From positions 3,588 to 67,587 of the forward strand of contig CAZDEY010000018.1 in the NCBI GenBank assembly GCA_964504565.1: a stretch of 64,000 nucleotides of DNA, read 5' to 3'. The notes beneath the pieces were generated by a model. That model made no database searches. It saw only the letters and a list, made by a program, of their open reading frames with translations, and was not told the DNA's origin. This DNA comes from Cesiribacter sp964504565. Its GTDB lineage: Bacteria; Bacteroidota; Bacteroidia; Cytophagales; Cyclobacteriaceae. Both the position numbers and the translations under genes were made by a program. Below are positions 53,564-61,754 of the stretch, piece after piece. Numbering within the stretch: the first letter of the stretch is position 1; each line of letters starts with the position of its first letter.

Positions 53564-55471
53564 TTAAACAAAATACCGTTTCCACCAATGCTGAAATACA
53601 ATTAGGGCCCAGACTTTAGCGTGGGCGTCGCCGGGGTTGGCGGAGAAAAGCTGTTTTTTAAGTTTCTGAACCGCTTCTACGCTAAATACGCCTTGGGTTT
53701 CTACAAAATTGTCATTAAGCCAGTTGTTCTCAATTTCGCTGCGTAGTTCGGTACGAAACCACTTAAGCAGCGGCACCTCAAAGCCGTGCTTAGGGCGCTG
53801 GTAGAGTTCCGGCGGCAGCAATTCGCGGAAGGCATCCTGCACGATGCGCTTTTTCATGCCCCGGTTAATTTTACTTTCGGCCGGTAGGCTAAAGGCCCAC
53901 TCTACCACCTCGTGATCCAGAAACGGAACCCGTACCTCTAGTCCGTTAGCCATACTCATCAGGTCTACCTTCGTGAGCATATCGTTGGTCAGTACCAATT
54001 GCACATCGGTATAGAGCAGTTCGTTAATACTGGCCTTATGGCCAATGGGTTCCAGTATCCTGTTTTTGTATTCTGAAGTTAATTCCCCATTAAGCTTCTG
54101 GCGGCTTTCCGCCGAAAGCATACGGAGGCTTTCATCGGAACTGCTAAACGTAGCCCACTGCCAGTAGCGTTCGGCGGTGCTCAGCTTCATGCCCTCGGCA
54201 AAGCGCTGCAGTTGGCGTATTTTATTGCCCAGGGCTGAATTTCGGCTTTTGGGCAGAGCTTTCCATACCGGAAGCAGGGCGGCTACCAATTTCTCGGCCG
54301 CGCCGGGGTTAAGGCTGCGCCAGAACGCCATATGTTTATTGTAGCCGCTGAACACCTCATCGGCCCCATCGCCGCTTAGCGCAACAGTAGCAATCTTCTT
54401 GGTTTCTTTACTAAGAATGTATACCGGTATGGCCGAGGAGTCGGCAAAGGGTTCATCCAGATAGTCCAGTACGTTATGCAGGTGGGCGTATAAATCTTGG
54501 TTGGTTAGGCTGAAAACCGTATGGTTGGTGCCGTGCTTTTCGGCTACCAGTTTGGCATACTTGGTTTCGTCGAAGAAGGGCTCATCGCGATAGCCAATGC
54601 TGAACGTATTAAGCTGTTGTACGTGGCGGGCGGCCAGGGCGGTAATTACGCTGCTATCAATACCCCCGCTCAAGAAAGCACCCAGCGGTACGTCGGCAAT
54701 CAGGCGGCGCTGCACCGAGCGGTCCATAAGCTCCCGTAATTGTTCCTGCTGCTGCTCGTAACTCTTATTTTCCGGGTTTAGTCTAGCCGGGTCGTAGGGA
54801 ATTTGGTACCACTTCTCCAACTTAAGTTCCCCGCCTTTTAGTTGTAGGTAGTGTCCCGGCATAAGCTTTTGTACGCCCCGCAGCATAGTGTGCGGGGCCG
54901 GTACGTAGTTTAGCTGCAAGTACAAGTGCAGGGCTTCGTAGTTTAACTCCTTGGGTATGCCGTAGGCCAGCAGGCTTTTCATTTCCGAAGCAAACAGCAA
55001 GCGGTCACCATCCTGATACCATAGCAATGGTTTAATACCCATACGGTCGCGGGCAATAAATAGCTCTTCGGTTTCGCTATCGAAGCAGGCAAAGGCAAAG
55101 AAGCCGTTTAGTTTGGGCAGCAGCGCCGGCCCGCCCCACTCGGCAAAGCCTTTAAGCAGTACCTCGGTATCGGTTTCGGAGTAGAATTGGTGGCCTAGTT
55201 TTTCCAGCTCGCTGCGGATAGCCTTAAAATTATATACCTCACCGTTAAAGGCAATGGTATAGCGGCCCTCGCGAGCCTGCATAGGTTGGTGGCCGTCGGG
55301 GGTGGGGTCTAGTATGCTCAGGCGGCAGTGGCCCAGCCCTACGTGAAAGCCCAGGTAGGTTCCGTTATCGTCGGGGCCGCGCAAGTTTAGGGCTGCCGTG
55401 GCGTTGTTTAGGTTAATGAGGCTTATACGGCCAATTTCGTTGAAGGCGTAGGCTCCGGTAATTCCGCACAT
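53564..55471 (-). CDS. asnB: Asparagine synthase (glutamine-hydrolysing)
   Basis: 635 residues. The N-terminal class II glutaminase domain begins with the catalytic Cys2 (MCGITGAYAF) and has LRGPDDNGTY, LGHCRLSILD, IAFNGEVYNF and SETDTEVLLKGF. The synthetase domain has the ATP pyrophosphatase loop GAFLSGGIDSSVI, FSIGYRDEPFFDE, ALSGDGADEVFSGY and LEVRVPFLDHEVVEWA. It amidates aspartate or, in exopolysaccharide loci, other substrates; there are no glycan genes nearby, so asparagine synthesis is the simplest reading. A -7 element lies 4 nt before the start on the minus strand. Confidence 0.95.
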   Translation of the reverse strand: MCGITGAYAFNEIGRISLINLNNATAALNLRGPDDNGTYLGFHVGLGHCRLSILDPTPDGHQPMQAREGRYTIAFNGEVYNFKAIRSELEKLGHQFYSETDTEVLLKGFAEWGGPALLPKLNGFFAFACFDSETEELFIARDRMGIKPLLWYQDGDRLLFASEMKSLLAYGIPKELNYEALHLYLQLNYVPAPHTMLRGVQKLMPGHYLQLKGGELKLEKWYQIPYDPARLNPENKSYEQQQEQLRELMDRSVQRRLIADVPLGAFLSGGIDSSVITALAARHVQQLNTFSIGYRDEPFFDETKYAKLVAEKHGTNHTVFSLTNQDLYAHLHNVLDYLDEPFADSSAIPVYILSKETKKIATVALSGDGADEVFSGYNKHMAFWRSLNPGAAEKLVAALLPVWKALPKSRNSALGNKIRQLQRFAEGMKLSTAERYWQWATFSSSDESLRMLSAESRQKLNGELTSEYKNRILEPIGHKASINELLYTDVQLVLTNDMLTKVDLMSMANGLEVRVPFLDHEVVEWAFSLPAESKINRGMKKRIVQDAFRELLPPELYQRPKHGFEVPLLKWFRTELRSEIENNWLNDNFVETQGVFSVEAVQKLKKQLFSANPGDAHAKVWALIVFQHWWKRYFV

Positions 55472-55475
55472 ATTG

Positions 55476-55483
55476 CAAATGTA
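55476..55483 (-). promoter_or_regulatory. -7 element 4 nt before the asnB start
   Basis: On the minus strand TACATTTG is followed by CAAT and then the ATG of asnB at 55471. The arrangement mirrors that at 49886-49898 and predicts a leaderless transcript. No good -33 element is seen. Confidence 0.5.
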
Positions 55484-55551
55484 GTTTTTCCTGAAGAAGG
55501 AGTTTGCTCCGGCCAGCCAAAATTACTTACTTTTATAGAAAAGCCAGGGAT

Positions 55552-56061
55552 ATGATACGTGCTGAAGTTTGGATATACTCTTTTTTACTTTTACTAGTAA
55601 TGGCCGGCTGCGGCAGTAGCCGAAAGGCAGTAACTGCTACCGGTCAAAAAAATACTAAAGCTGCGGTAAGTGCCAACCCGGCCGATAAAGTGGTTAGCAC
55701 CGCCCGAACTTATATTGGAACACCCTATAAATACGGCGGTAATACCAATAAGGGAATAGACTGCTCCGGGTTGTTGGTATGCTCGTTTAATGCGGCGCAG
55801 GTGCCTTTGCCCCGCGTAGCTGCCGACCAAAGCAAGGAAGGGAAGCCGATAAGTATTTACCAGGTTCAGCCCGGCGATTTAGTTTTTTTTGCTAAGAAGA
55901 AGGGCGGACACAAAGTTACGCACGCTGGTTTAGTTACCGAAATCCGGAGTAACCAGGAGGTAATTTTTATACACGCCAGCAGCAGTCGGGGTGTAGTAGA
56001 AGATAATTTGCACAGCCCCTATTACCGAAGTGTATTTATAAAAGCCCGCCGCGTACTTTGA
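55552..56061 (+). CDS. NlpC/P60 (C40) family peptidoglycan hydrolase, lipoprotein
   Basis: 169 residues. The ATG at 55552 begins a lipoprotein signal (YSFLLLLVMAGCGSS) with a good lipobox; an upstream TTG at 55504 would place 16 polar residues before it. After a Thr/Ala-rich linker comes the C40 domain: VSTARTYIGTPYKYGG, GIDCSGLLVCSF with the catalytic Cys, PGDLVFFAKK, KVTHAGLVTEI with the catalytic His, and FIHASSSRGVVED. Such enzymes cut D-iGlu to diamino-acid bonds in peptidoglycan. It is divergent from asnB and 36 bp upstream of the tRNA gene. Confidence 0.93.
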   Translation: MIRAEVWIYSFLLLLVMAGCGSSRKAVTATGQKNTKAAVSANPADKVVSTARTYIGTPYKYGGNTNKGIDCSGLLVCSFNAAQVPLPRVAADQSKEGKPISIYQVQPGDLVFFAKKKGGHKVTHAGLVTEIRSNQEVIFIHASSSRGVVEDNLHSPYYRSVFIKARRVL

Positions 56062-56087
56062 TATATTAAAGCAGCCAATTATATTTG
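56057..56087 (+). promoter_or_regulatory. Promoter of tRNA-Ala
   Basis: TTTG (56057-56060), 19 nt, then TATATTTG (56080-56087): an exact match to the Bacteroidota consensus. The tRNA begins 11 nt later. The -33 element overlaps the end of the upstream peptidase gene. Confidence 0.8.
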
Positions 56088-56097
56088 CATCCGCAAC

Positions 56098-56171
<74 letters not shown>

Positions 56172-56175
56172 CACA

Positions 56176-56208
56176 AAGCCTCTTCATAAATGGAGAGGCT
56201 TTTTTATT
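56176..56208 (+). terminator. Terminator of tRNA-Ala
   Basis: AAGCCTCT (56176-56183) pairs with AGAGGCTT (56194-56201), followed by a T run. Confidence 0.8.
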
Positions 56209-56217
56209 AAGCATGCC

Positions 56218-56301
56218 TGGCATGCAAGAGGTCATCGGCGGGGCCGTCATGCGTAATGGCGCAGCCTTCGACCCGTGCGGGTAGCATCCGATATTCACCA
56301 C
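56218..56301 (+). pseudogene. Rearranged partial copy of the tRNA-Ala 3' half
   Basis: TGGCATGCAAGAGGTCATCG plus one G (56218-56238) repeats the anticodon-to-T-stem part of the tRNA at 56131-56151. The T loop is then expanded: 28 extra bases (56239-56266), TTCGAC, 14 extra bases (56273-56286), then TCCGAT closing the T stem and ATTCACCA in place of ATTCTCCA. The 5' half is missing. A second terminator hairpin with the same AAGCCTCT core follows. Confidence 0.7.
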
Positions 56302-56303
56302 TC

Positions 56304-56334
56304 AAGCCTCTCTGGAAACAGAGAGGCTTTTTTG
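56304..56334 (+). terminator. Second, duplicated terminator hairpin
   Basis: AAGCCTCTCT (56304-56313) pairs with AGAGAGGCTT (56320-56329), followed by T. It shares its core with the hairpin at 56176-56208. Confidence 0.75.
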
Positions 56335-56344
56335 TTTTTATAAT

Positions 56345-56937
56345 ATGAGTGTGAAATTTTCTTTAATAGCCTTTTCGTTCATTTTACTAGTAAGCTGTGG
56401 CGAGGGGGGCATAAAAATAAAAAGGCTACTAATTTAATATATCATCGAAATAAGGTAACTGAGAAACCAATTGGTTTGCCGGCTTCATTTCAAAAAACCA
56501 GCATGCAGGAACTTCAGAGTCTTTCGGAAACGGATAGTTCTGTAGCCTTTGTATTAGGTGCTTTGAATTTTTTAGAAAGCAAATTCACATTTACTGAGTC
56601 TAAGTCGCTTTATTTTATTGAGTCAGGAAAAACCATAATGGGTATTTATCCTATGCAGGATGTAAGGATTAATAAATCACTGGCCGGAACATTTGTAAAG
56701 TCGTTGGCGCCCGCTATTCGGCAGCAGGGGAATGCTCGTTATATTAAGGATGAAACCAAGTTCTTAGAAAGCAGTTATGGTAAAATATTTAAAGTAAAAA
56801 TCGAACGGGTATATAGAAACGAAATGTATTTACAAACAATTTATTTTGTTAATGCTCAAAAGTCATTTGCCATTAATGTAATTTCTAGCAATAATAATGA
56901 TCTAGAATTTAGTGTTTTACCGTTCCTGAAAAGGTAG
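56345..56937 (+). pseudogene. Lipoprotein of unknown function, frame broken at a G6 run
   Basis: The ATG at 56345 starts a lipoprotein signal (SLIAFSFILLVSCGEGG) whose frame stops at 56437. From the G run at 56404-56409 onward a second frame is open to 56937 and reads GHKNKKATNLIYHRNK, then PIGLPASFQKTSMQELQ and onwards, giving about 178 codons. One extra G in the run would fuse the two into a single lipoprotein of about 198 residues. No family is recognised; the end (NVISSNNNDLEFSVLPF) is beta-like. It may be a sequencing error, a pseudogene or slipped-strand variation. Confidence 0.65.
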
Positions 56938-56987
56938 TACTAGCCAAACTACAAAAGCTTGCAGTATAAATCTTCGTATGATATAAA

Positions 56988-57020
56988 ATTAACGACATTA
57001 CTTAAAGTAATGTCGTTAAT
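56988..57020. repeat. 33-bp near-perfect palindrome
   Basis: ATTAACGACATTACTT (56988-57003) is exactly complementary to AAGTAATGTCGTTAAT (57005-57020), with a single central base. It lies between convergent genes and has no T run. Confidence 0.85.
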
Positions 57021-57087
57021 GAATGCCTTATTTGAGTTGCTGTTTCCCTACCAATCCTTAAATCCTAATTGATAATTATCAATTAAA

Positions 57088-57525
57088 TCAGCCAGCCGGT
57101 TCTTCATTAATGAAGCCACCTTCCTCATCAAAATCTAAGCGGTACTTGCCGGCGCTGTCATCTAGTAAAAGTTGGTAGCGGGTGCCTTTGGGGGTTTCGT
57201 ATTTATAGCCTTCCAGATACTTCATTTGGGGGTGCGTATCTTTTAAGTATTGGTTGGAAAGCTCCGGCCACTGGTTTTTTTTCAGGCTGGTACGGGTTTG
57301 CAACCAAGTGCCCTTATCATCAAAAATTACCTGGGTAGGGTAGCCCTTTTCGGTGAAACTGGCTTGGTACCCTTGGTCTACCGTACTCCAGTTAGGTTGC
57401 AGTTGAGGATACTTAGCCCGAAATTTAACCTGTACGCGTTCGGGTATTTCCTGCGCTTGAATTGTAATGAAGGATGCACTTACGAAAAAAAATAGTGCGC
57501 TTAGTATAAAAATCAGCCTTTTCAT
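57088..57525 (-). CDS. Exported PepSY-like protein
   Basis: 145 residues with a signal peptide (FILSALFFFVSASFITIQAQ). The mature part, PERVQVKFRAKYPQ, WSTVDQGYQASFTEKGYPTQ (shown in full as a 20-residue stretch), VIFDDKGTWLQTRT and LPxxV-like helices, matches the small PepSY-like (DUF2874) domain common in Bacteroidota, a two-repeat beta-helix unit of unknown role. The C-terminal KYRLDFDEEGGFI closes the second repeat. It stands alone. Confidence 0.8.
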   Translation of the reverse strand: MKRLIFILSALFFFVSASFITIQAQEIPERVQVKFRAKYPQLQPNWSTVDQGYQASFTEKGYPTQVIFDDKGTWLQTRTSLKKNQWPELSNQYLKDTHPQMKYLEGYKYETPKGTRYQLLLDDSAGKYRLDFDEEGGFINEEPAG

Positions 57526-57643
57526 GTTGGGTTTATTTGCCTTATTATATGCGGTTTGGCATAATAATGTTACAGTATAGCCCAGTAGCTTTGTAATTTA
57601 GCTACCTATCCGTATTTTAGCGGCTGGCTTAGAAACCTTCACC

Positions 57644-57817
57644 ATGGAAAATATTACCCGATACATCGGTTTAATTCTTATAGTACTGGCTGCTATTATT
57701 ATGATAGCCGGCTACGCAATTTACGGCTCGCCTCCTAATGAATTTTTGGCTATATCCAGTATTATGGGCATTATTGGCCTGCTGGTGCAGGTTTTTGTAG
57801 GCCGCGCCGCTGATTAG
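57644..57817 (+). CDS. Small membrane protein (57 aa)
   Basis: An ATG at 57644 opens a 57-codon frame with two hydrophobic spans (YIGLILIVLAAIIMIAGYAI and ISSIMGIIGLLVQVFV) joined by a short polar loop (YGSPPNEF) and ending GRAAD. The amphipathic, span-rich composition is unlikely by chance, although no homologue can be named. It sits between two minus-strand genes. Confidence 0.6.
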   Translation: MENITRYIGLILIVLAAIIMIAGYAIYGSPPNEFLAISSIMGIIGLLVQVFVGRAAD

Positions 57818-57826
57818 AAAAATTAA

Positions 57827-57866
57827 GTGAATTGGTGAATTACAGAATTACTGAGTTGTTAACTTG
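57827..57866. repeat. 8-bp degenerate tandem repeat
   Basis: Units GTGAATTG, GTGAATTA, CAGAATTA, CTGAGTTG and TTAACTTG. The reverse complement resembles the ATTCACTA-type array upstream of aspS at 42087-42118. Confidence 0.65.
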
Positions 57867-57901
57867 GCCTAAGTGCAGGTTAATTAGGTTCACCAATAGA
57901 A

Positions 57902-58522
57902 TCAAACATTGCTAAGCTTCTGGTGTAGAGCCAAAATTTGGGGAAGCATCAGGTGCTTATCGTCATTTATAAGCTGGTAATTTGCCAGCTTTATTTTTTT
58001 GCTCTCTTTCCACTGGCGGTCAATTATATCTTCAACCTGCACGCGGCTGCGATGAGCATCTCGCATAAGGGTACGATTAATTCGTACATCTTTAGGGGCA
58101 GTTACTACAATGGTAGCATCTAAGGTTTGGTAAGATCCGGCTTCAAATAGCAGGGCTGCTTCTTTTAGCACATACGGAGCATTTTGCCGAGCGGCCCAAC
58201 TGTCCCAATCTTTGCCAACCGCTGGGTGGACCAGTCCGTTCAGTTTCTCTAATTCTGCTTCGTTACCAAACACCCGTTCAGCTAGGTAAACTCGGTTTAA
58301 TTGTCTTTCAGAGGTATAACTTTCTTTACCAAACTGCTCGCCGATAGCATATACTAATTTGCTATCGTTCTCCATTAGCCATTTGGCTCTATCGTCAGCG
58401 TAATATATAGGTACACCTAGGCAGGCAAATACCTTGCAGGCGGTGCTTTTTCCGGCACCAATGCCCCCGGTTATGCCTATTTTTTGAGGTAGTAATTGAT
58501 TAGCGACGTCGGCGGCGGGCAT
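57902..58522 (-). CDS. coaE: Dephospho-CoA kinase
   Basis: Last step of coenzyme A synthesis: phosphorylation of dephospho-CoA at the ribose 3'-OH. The 206-residue P-loop kinase has KIGITGGIGAGKSTACKVF, then PIYYADDRAKWLM with the substrate-binding Asp, the NGLVHPAV segment, and VLKEAALLFEAG, all diagnostic for CoaE. I choose the ATG at 58522; a start at 58558 is in frame but adds residues unlike the family. The gene overlaps the end of ybbR by 23 nt, so translation is probably coupled. Confidence 0.94.
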   Translation of the reverse strand: MPAADVANQLLPQKIGITGGIGAGKSTACKVFACLGVPIYYADDRAKWLMENDSKLVYAIGEQFGKESYTSERQLNRVYLAERVFGNEAELEKLNGLVHPAVGKDWDSWAARQNAPYVLKEAALLFEAGSYQTLDATIVVTAPKDVRINRTLMRDAHRSRVQVEDIIDRQWKESKKIKLANYQLINDDKHLMLPQILALHQKLSNV

Positions 58523-59480
58523 AGCGGACTTTAATTTTTTCGGGCTGCAGCACCACATTCTCGGCTACGGCCGGAAAGCTGCCTAACTTCAAGGCTATGG
58601 TTGAATCGGCCGAGTTTAGTTCCGCATAGTCGGCTACTACGCTAAAACTGCCCGGCGGCAAGCTTTCTAAATTTTTCTGGCTAACCGTAAAACTAAGCTG
58701 AACCAGCGTATCGCGCAGGCGGGCGGAGTTATTCTGAGGAAAGTTTAGCGGCCTTACGCCAACCTGACGGGTTTGCCGTAAAAATACTCCGGTAGGAAAG
58801 CTGACCTGAATCTCGGCGGGCTGTACGCTTACTACCGAACTGGTAAGGTTTCCTAAGTTAACTATACCCTTGTAGTTGCCCGCTATGTTTTCGTCAGTAG
58901 CGTATACCGTTATACTATCGGCCAGGCCGGCAATAAATGATTGGGGGCCGGTAAATTCTACACTATCGGGCTTTAAAATTATTGGGCCAGTTATACGGTT
59001 GTTCTGGGCCAGGCTTATAGCCGAACTATCTACTTTTACCTTAACTTTTTTAGTTAACCTTCTTTCAATATTAAGAAAAAGGGTATCGGTTACTACGTAG
59101 TTTAAGCGTAACTCAGCAAGCTGATCGTCAATAACGGAGCTAAGGTCAGCTTTGGTTATGTATTTTTGATAGGTAGGGCTTTCCAGCGGAATCTGGATTG
59201 GCGTAGCGCTAAACCAAAAGGTTTTTCTTAGCAGGTTCCAGCCGCCGCCGCTCACTACCATGCTTACGCGCTTGGGCAGCTCTTGGGTAACCACCGTTCC
59301 GCTGTCTTGGTAAATGAATTCAATAGGGTAGGTTATGCGGGTAGAGTAGTCTTTGTTTAGGGCATTGAAAAACCAGAAGGTGGTAGCCCCTAAAACGCAT
59401 AGGGCTACCACCTTCCAGTTTCCTTTGTCAGCGGCTAACAGTTTTCCTAAGCCTCTTAACAATGCCTTACTATTTTTCAA
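58500..59480 (-). CDS. ybbR: YbbR-like domain protein (CdaR-like)
   Basis: 326 residues with one N-terminal membrane span (VVALCVLGATTFWFFNALN) and an extracytoplasmic part made of YbbR repeats (YSTRITYPIEF, NRITGPIILKPDSVEFTGPQ with the conserved PxxVxxxGP pattern, and VKIRYARRR-like end). In Firmicutes CdaR regulates the diadenylate cyclase; here no cdaA is adjacent, so the role is open. It lies one base after yajC and overlaps coaE, in an order conserved in this phylum. Confidence 0.85.
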   Translation of the reverse strand: MKNSKALLRGLGKLLAADKGNWKVVALCVLGATTFWFFNALNKDYSTRITYPIEFIYQDSGTVVTQELPKRVSMVVSGGGWNLLRKTFWFSATPIQIPLESPTYQKYITKADLSSVIDDQLAELRLNYVVTDTLFLNIERRLTKKVKVKVDSSAISLAQNNRITGPIILKPDSVEFTGPQSFIAGLADSITVYATDENIAGNYKGIVNLGNLTSSVVSVQPAEIQVSFPTGVFLRQTRQVGVRPLNFPQNNSARLRDTLVQLSFTVSQKNLESLPPGSFSVVADYAELNSADSTIALKLGSFPAVAENVVLQPEKIKVRYARRRRR

Positions 59481-59481
59481 G

Positions 59482-59823
59482 TTAAGCTACTTTTTCCTTG
59501 GTTTCTTCTTTAGGGGCAAAGCGCTTGCTGGCCTCAACCGATATGGCCGAGCGTTCAAACGTAAGCTTAGTACCCCGGTCAACATCCAGTACTACGAAGT
59601 CTTTATTAATTTCAACTACTTTGCCGTGCATACCGCCAATAGTTACTACCATATCGCCTTTGCGCAGGGTATCTAAAAAGCTTTTATGCTTTTTGGTGCG
59701 GCGTTGCTGAGGGCGTATTGTAAAAAAGTAGAACACAACCCCTACAATGGCAAATAGCATTACCATTTCCAGCAGGTTGTTGCCCGGTACGCTTTGGGCT
59801 TGTAATAGAATTGCGTTTAGCAT
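59482..59823 (-). CDS. yajC: Preprotein translocase subunit YajC
   Basis: 113 residues: a single span (LEMVMLFAIVGVVFYFFTI) followed directly by RPQQRRTKKHKSFLDTLRKG and the small beta domain DMVVTIGGMHGKVVEI, the classical YajC pattern. It is an accessory partner of SecDF at the inner membrane. It sits 6 bp after the DUF1573 gene and 1 bp before ybbR. Confidence 0.95.
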   Translation of the reverse strand: MLNAILLQAQSVPGNNLLEMVMLFAIVGVVFYFFTIRPQQRRTKKHKSFLDTLRKGDMVVTIGGMHGKVVEINKDFVVLDVDRGTKLTFERSAISVEASKRFAPKEETKEKVA

Positions 59824-59829
59824 AAATGC

Positions 59830-60375
59830 TTACTGGTTTAGCGGACCGCCTTCCGGCATATTAGTTTTAGGAAGTACATTACCACGTAGTTCCAGGAAAG
59901 TTTGAGCCGGGCTGGTGTTAGCAGTAATGGTTACCCGTTTGTTGTTCATACCCATTTTGCCTTTCGTATCAAAACGAACGTCAATTTCGCCGGTTTCACC
60001 TACGGCAATAGGCTCCTTAGGTGGGTTAGGTACAGTACAACCGCAGGTGGCCGTAGCGTTCTGGATTACCAGGGGTACCTCGCCCACGTTTTTAAACTTA
60101 AAGGTATACTCTACTACCTCGCCTTCTTTAACTTCGCCGTACTCGTAGGTAGTTTCTTCAAACTCAAAGGCGGCGGCCGGGCCGGCTTCAACTTCTACGG
60201 TATTGCTAGGCAATTTAGGCTTGGCTTCTTCCCCGTGGTTGTGGCCTTCGTGCCCGTCCATTGAAGCGGCTACAGTAGTGCCTTCCTCATTAGCTTCGTT
60301 GTTAGCTGATTCTTGGTTGTTACACGCGGCCAGCATCATGCTACCGGCCAGCAAAGTCATCCAAATCTTTTTCAT
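59830..60375 (-). CDS. DUF1573 lipoprotein
   Basis: 181 residues with a lipoprotein signal (MTLLAGSMMLAACNNQ). A His-rich acidic linker follows (DGHEGHNHGEE), then the immunoglobulin-like DUF1573 domain: YEYGEVKEGEVVEYTFKFKN, split as YGEVKEGEVVEYTFKF, VIQNATATCGCTVPNPPKEP with the conserved CGC, and VRFDTKGKMG. The His-rich linker could bind metal; this is inference. Placement upstream of yajC is typical for the phylum. Confidence 0.9.
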   Translation of the reverse strand: MKKIWMTLLAGSMMLAACNNQESANNEANEEGTTVAASMDGHEGHNHGEEAKPKLPSNTVEVEAGPAAAFEFEETTYEYGEVKEGEVVEYTFKFKNVGEVPLVIQNATATCGCTVPNPPKEPIAVGETGEIDVRFDTKGKMGMNNKRVTITANTSPAQTFLELRGNVLPKTNMPEGGPLNQ

Positions 60376-60435
60376 AATTAATTTTAATCTATTGAGTACC
60401 TGACGGTTCGGTCTGGTAAACGCAAAATTAGGGGG

Positions 60436-61437
60436 TTAAAGTTTCTCTATTACAAATTGAGTGAACTGCTGAGTACTGGCCGAGCCACCTAAATCGCCGG
60501 TGCATTGCTCTTTGTGCTTCAGGGTTTCATCAATAGCGTGGTTAATACGTTTGGCGTAATCGGCCATATCCAGGTGGTAGAGCATCATTACGGCACTACG
60601 TAGCAGGGCTGTGGGGTTTGCTTTGCCTTGGCCGGCAATATCGGGCGCGGTACCGTGTACTGCCTCAAAAATAGCTACATCTCCGCCAATATTGGCACCG
60701 CTTACAACGCCTAAGCCGCCCACTAAACCGGCACAGAGGTCGGAAAGGATATCGCCAAACAGGTTGGTAGCTACCACCACATCAAACTGCTGGGGTTTAA
60801 CAACCAGTTGCATACACATATTATCAACAATTTTATTGTCGAATTCTATGTCGGGAAATTCTTTACTTACTTCTTCGCCGGCTTTCAAAAATACTTTTCC
60901 GGCATATTTAAGAATATTGGCTTTGTGGACCAAGGTTACTTTCTTACGCCCGTGTTTTTGGGCGTAGGTAAAGGCGGCGTGAATAATTCGGTGGCTGCCC
61001 TTCCAGGTAATGCGGTTAATTGAGTCGGCTATCTGGAGGCGCTCATCAAAGAATTCCAGGCCGGAGTATAGGCCTTCGGTATTCTCGCGAAATATAACCA
61101 GATCAACACCGCTAAATTTGGTTTCTATACCCGGGGTGGTAACGCAGGGGCGTATATTTTGGTAAAGATCGAAGAGCTGGCGAAGCTGAACGTTAACACT
61201 TTTAAAACCTTTGCCAACCGGAGTTGTAAGTGGCCCTTTAAGTGCTACTTTGTTCTTTTCAATAGAGTCTAGTAGCGATTGGGGGATAAGCTCGCCGCTT
61301 TCGGATAAGGTAGTTTGCCCGGCGTTTTCTTCTTCCCAGGTAATGGGTACGCCAGCCGCACTAAATACCTTTTTTACAGAGTCAGTAATTTCCGGCCCAA
61401 TGCCGTCGCCCTTAATTAGGGTCACTAATTTACTCAT
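60436..61437 (-). CDS. Isocitrate/isopropylmalate dehydrogenase family, probably NAD-dependent isocitrate dehydrogenase
   Basis: 333 residues of the decarboxylating dehydrogenase fold: TLIKGDGIGPEI, KSVNVQLRQLFDLYQNIRPC (as NVQLRQLFDLYQNIRP), VIFRENTEGLYSGLE with the substrate-binding Arg, VTLVHKANILK with the catalytic Lys, NMCMQLVVKPQQFDVVVATN with the metal-binding Asp nearby, and FEAVHGTAPDIAGQGKANP. The SVNVxLRQ substrate motif favours isocitrate over isopropylmalate, and the short length matches NAD-type enzymes. Its ATG lies 2 bp after the ytxH stop. Confidence 0.9.
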   Translation of the reverse strand: MSKLVTLIKGDGIGPEITDSVKKVFSAAGVPITWEEENAGQTTLSESGELIPQSLLDSIEKNKVALKGPLTTPVGKGFKSVNVQLRQLFDLYQNIRPCVTTPGIETKFSGVDLVIFRENTEGLYSGLEFFDERLQIADSINRITWKGSHRIIHAAFTYAQKHGRKKVTLVHKANILKYAGKVFLKAGEEVSKEFPDIEFDNKIVDNMCMQLVVKPQQFDVVVATNLFGDILSDLCAGLVGGLGVVSGANIGGDVAIFEAVHGTAPDIAGQGKANPTALLRSAVMMLYHLDMADYAKRINHAIDETLKHKEQCTGDLGGSASTQQFTQFVIEKL

Positions 61438-61439
61438 AC

Positions 61440-61739
61440 CTATTTATCGTACTTTTTTATTTGGCCTATTAAGGTCTCAACGTCTTTAAGCAATTCTTCG
61501 GCGCGGTTCTTGGCATCGCTAATCACCTGCTCGCTCTGGCTTTTGGCCGAACTATCGGCGGCGTCGGTAGTTTGCAGTTCGCGCAGTAAATCTTCTAGCG
61601 AACTACGGAAACGGAACAGGTTATACGATACTCGGCCCCGGGTATTGGAACCCTTATCGGGGGCAAATAAAACACCTACGGCTAGGCCTACAGCGGCGCC
61701 GGTTACTAAGGAAAAAAAACCTACGGTACTTCTACTCAT
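61440..61739 (-). CDS. YtxH domain protein
   Basis: 99 residues: a Gly-rich span (VGFFSLVTGAAVGLAVGVLFAP) followed by DKGSNTRGRVSY and a charged amphipathic helix, the YtxH layout of general-stress and envelope-associated small proteins. The ATG at 61739 is preferred over a TTG at 61751. It lies between nusB and the dehydrogenase with gaps of 15 and 2 bp. Confidence 0.85.
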   Translation of the reverse strand: MSRSTVGFFSLVTGAAVGLAVGVLFAPDKGSNTRGRVSYNLFRFRSSLEDLLRELQTTDAADSSAKSQSEQVISDAKNRAEELLKDVETLIGQIKKYDK

Positions 61740-61754
61740 ATGGCTATGCAAGCT

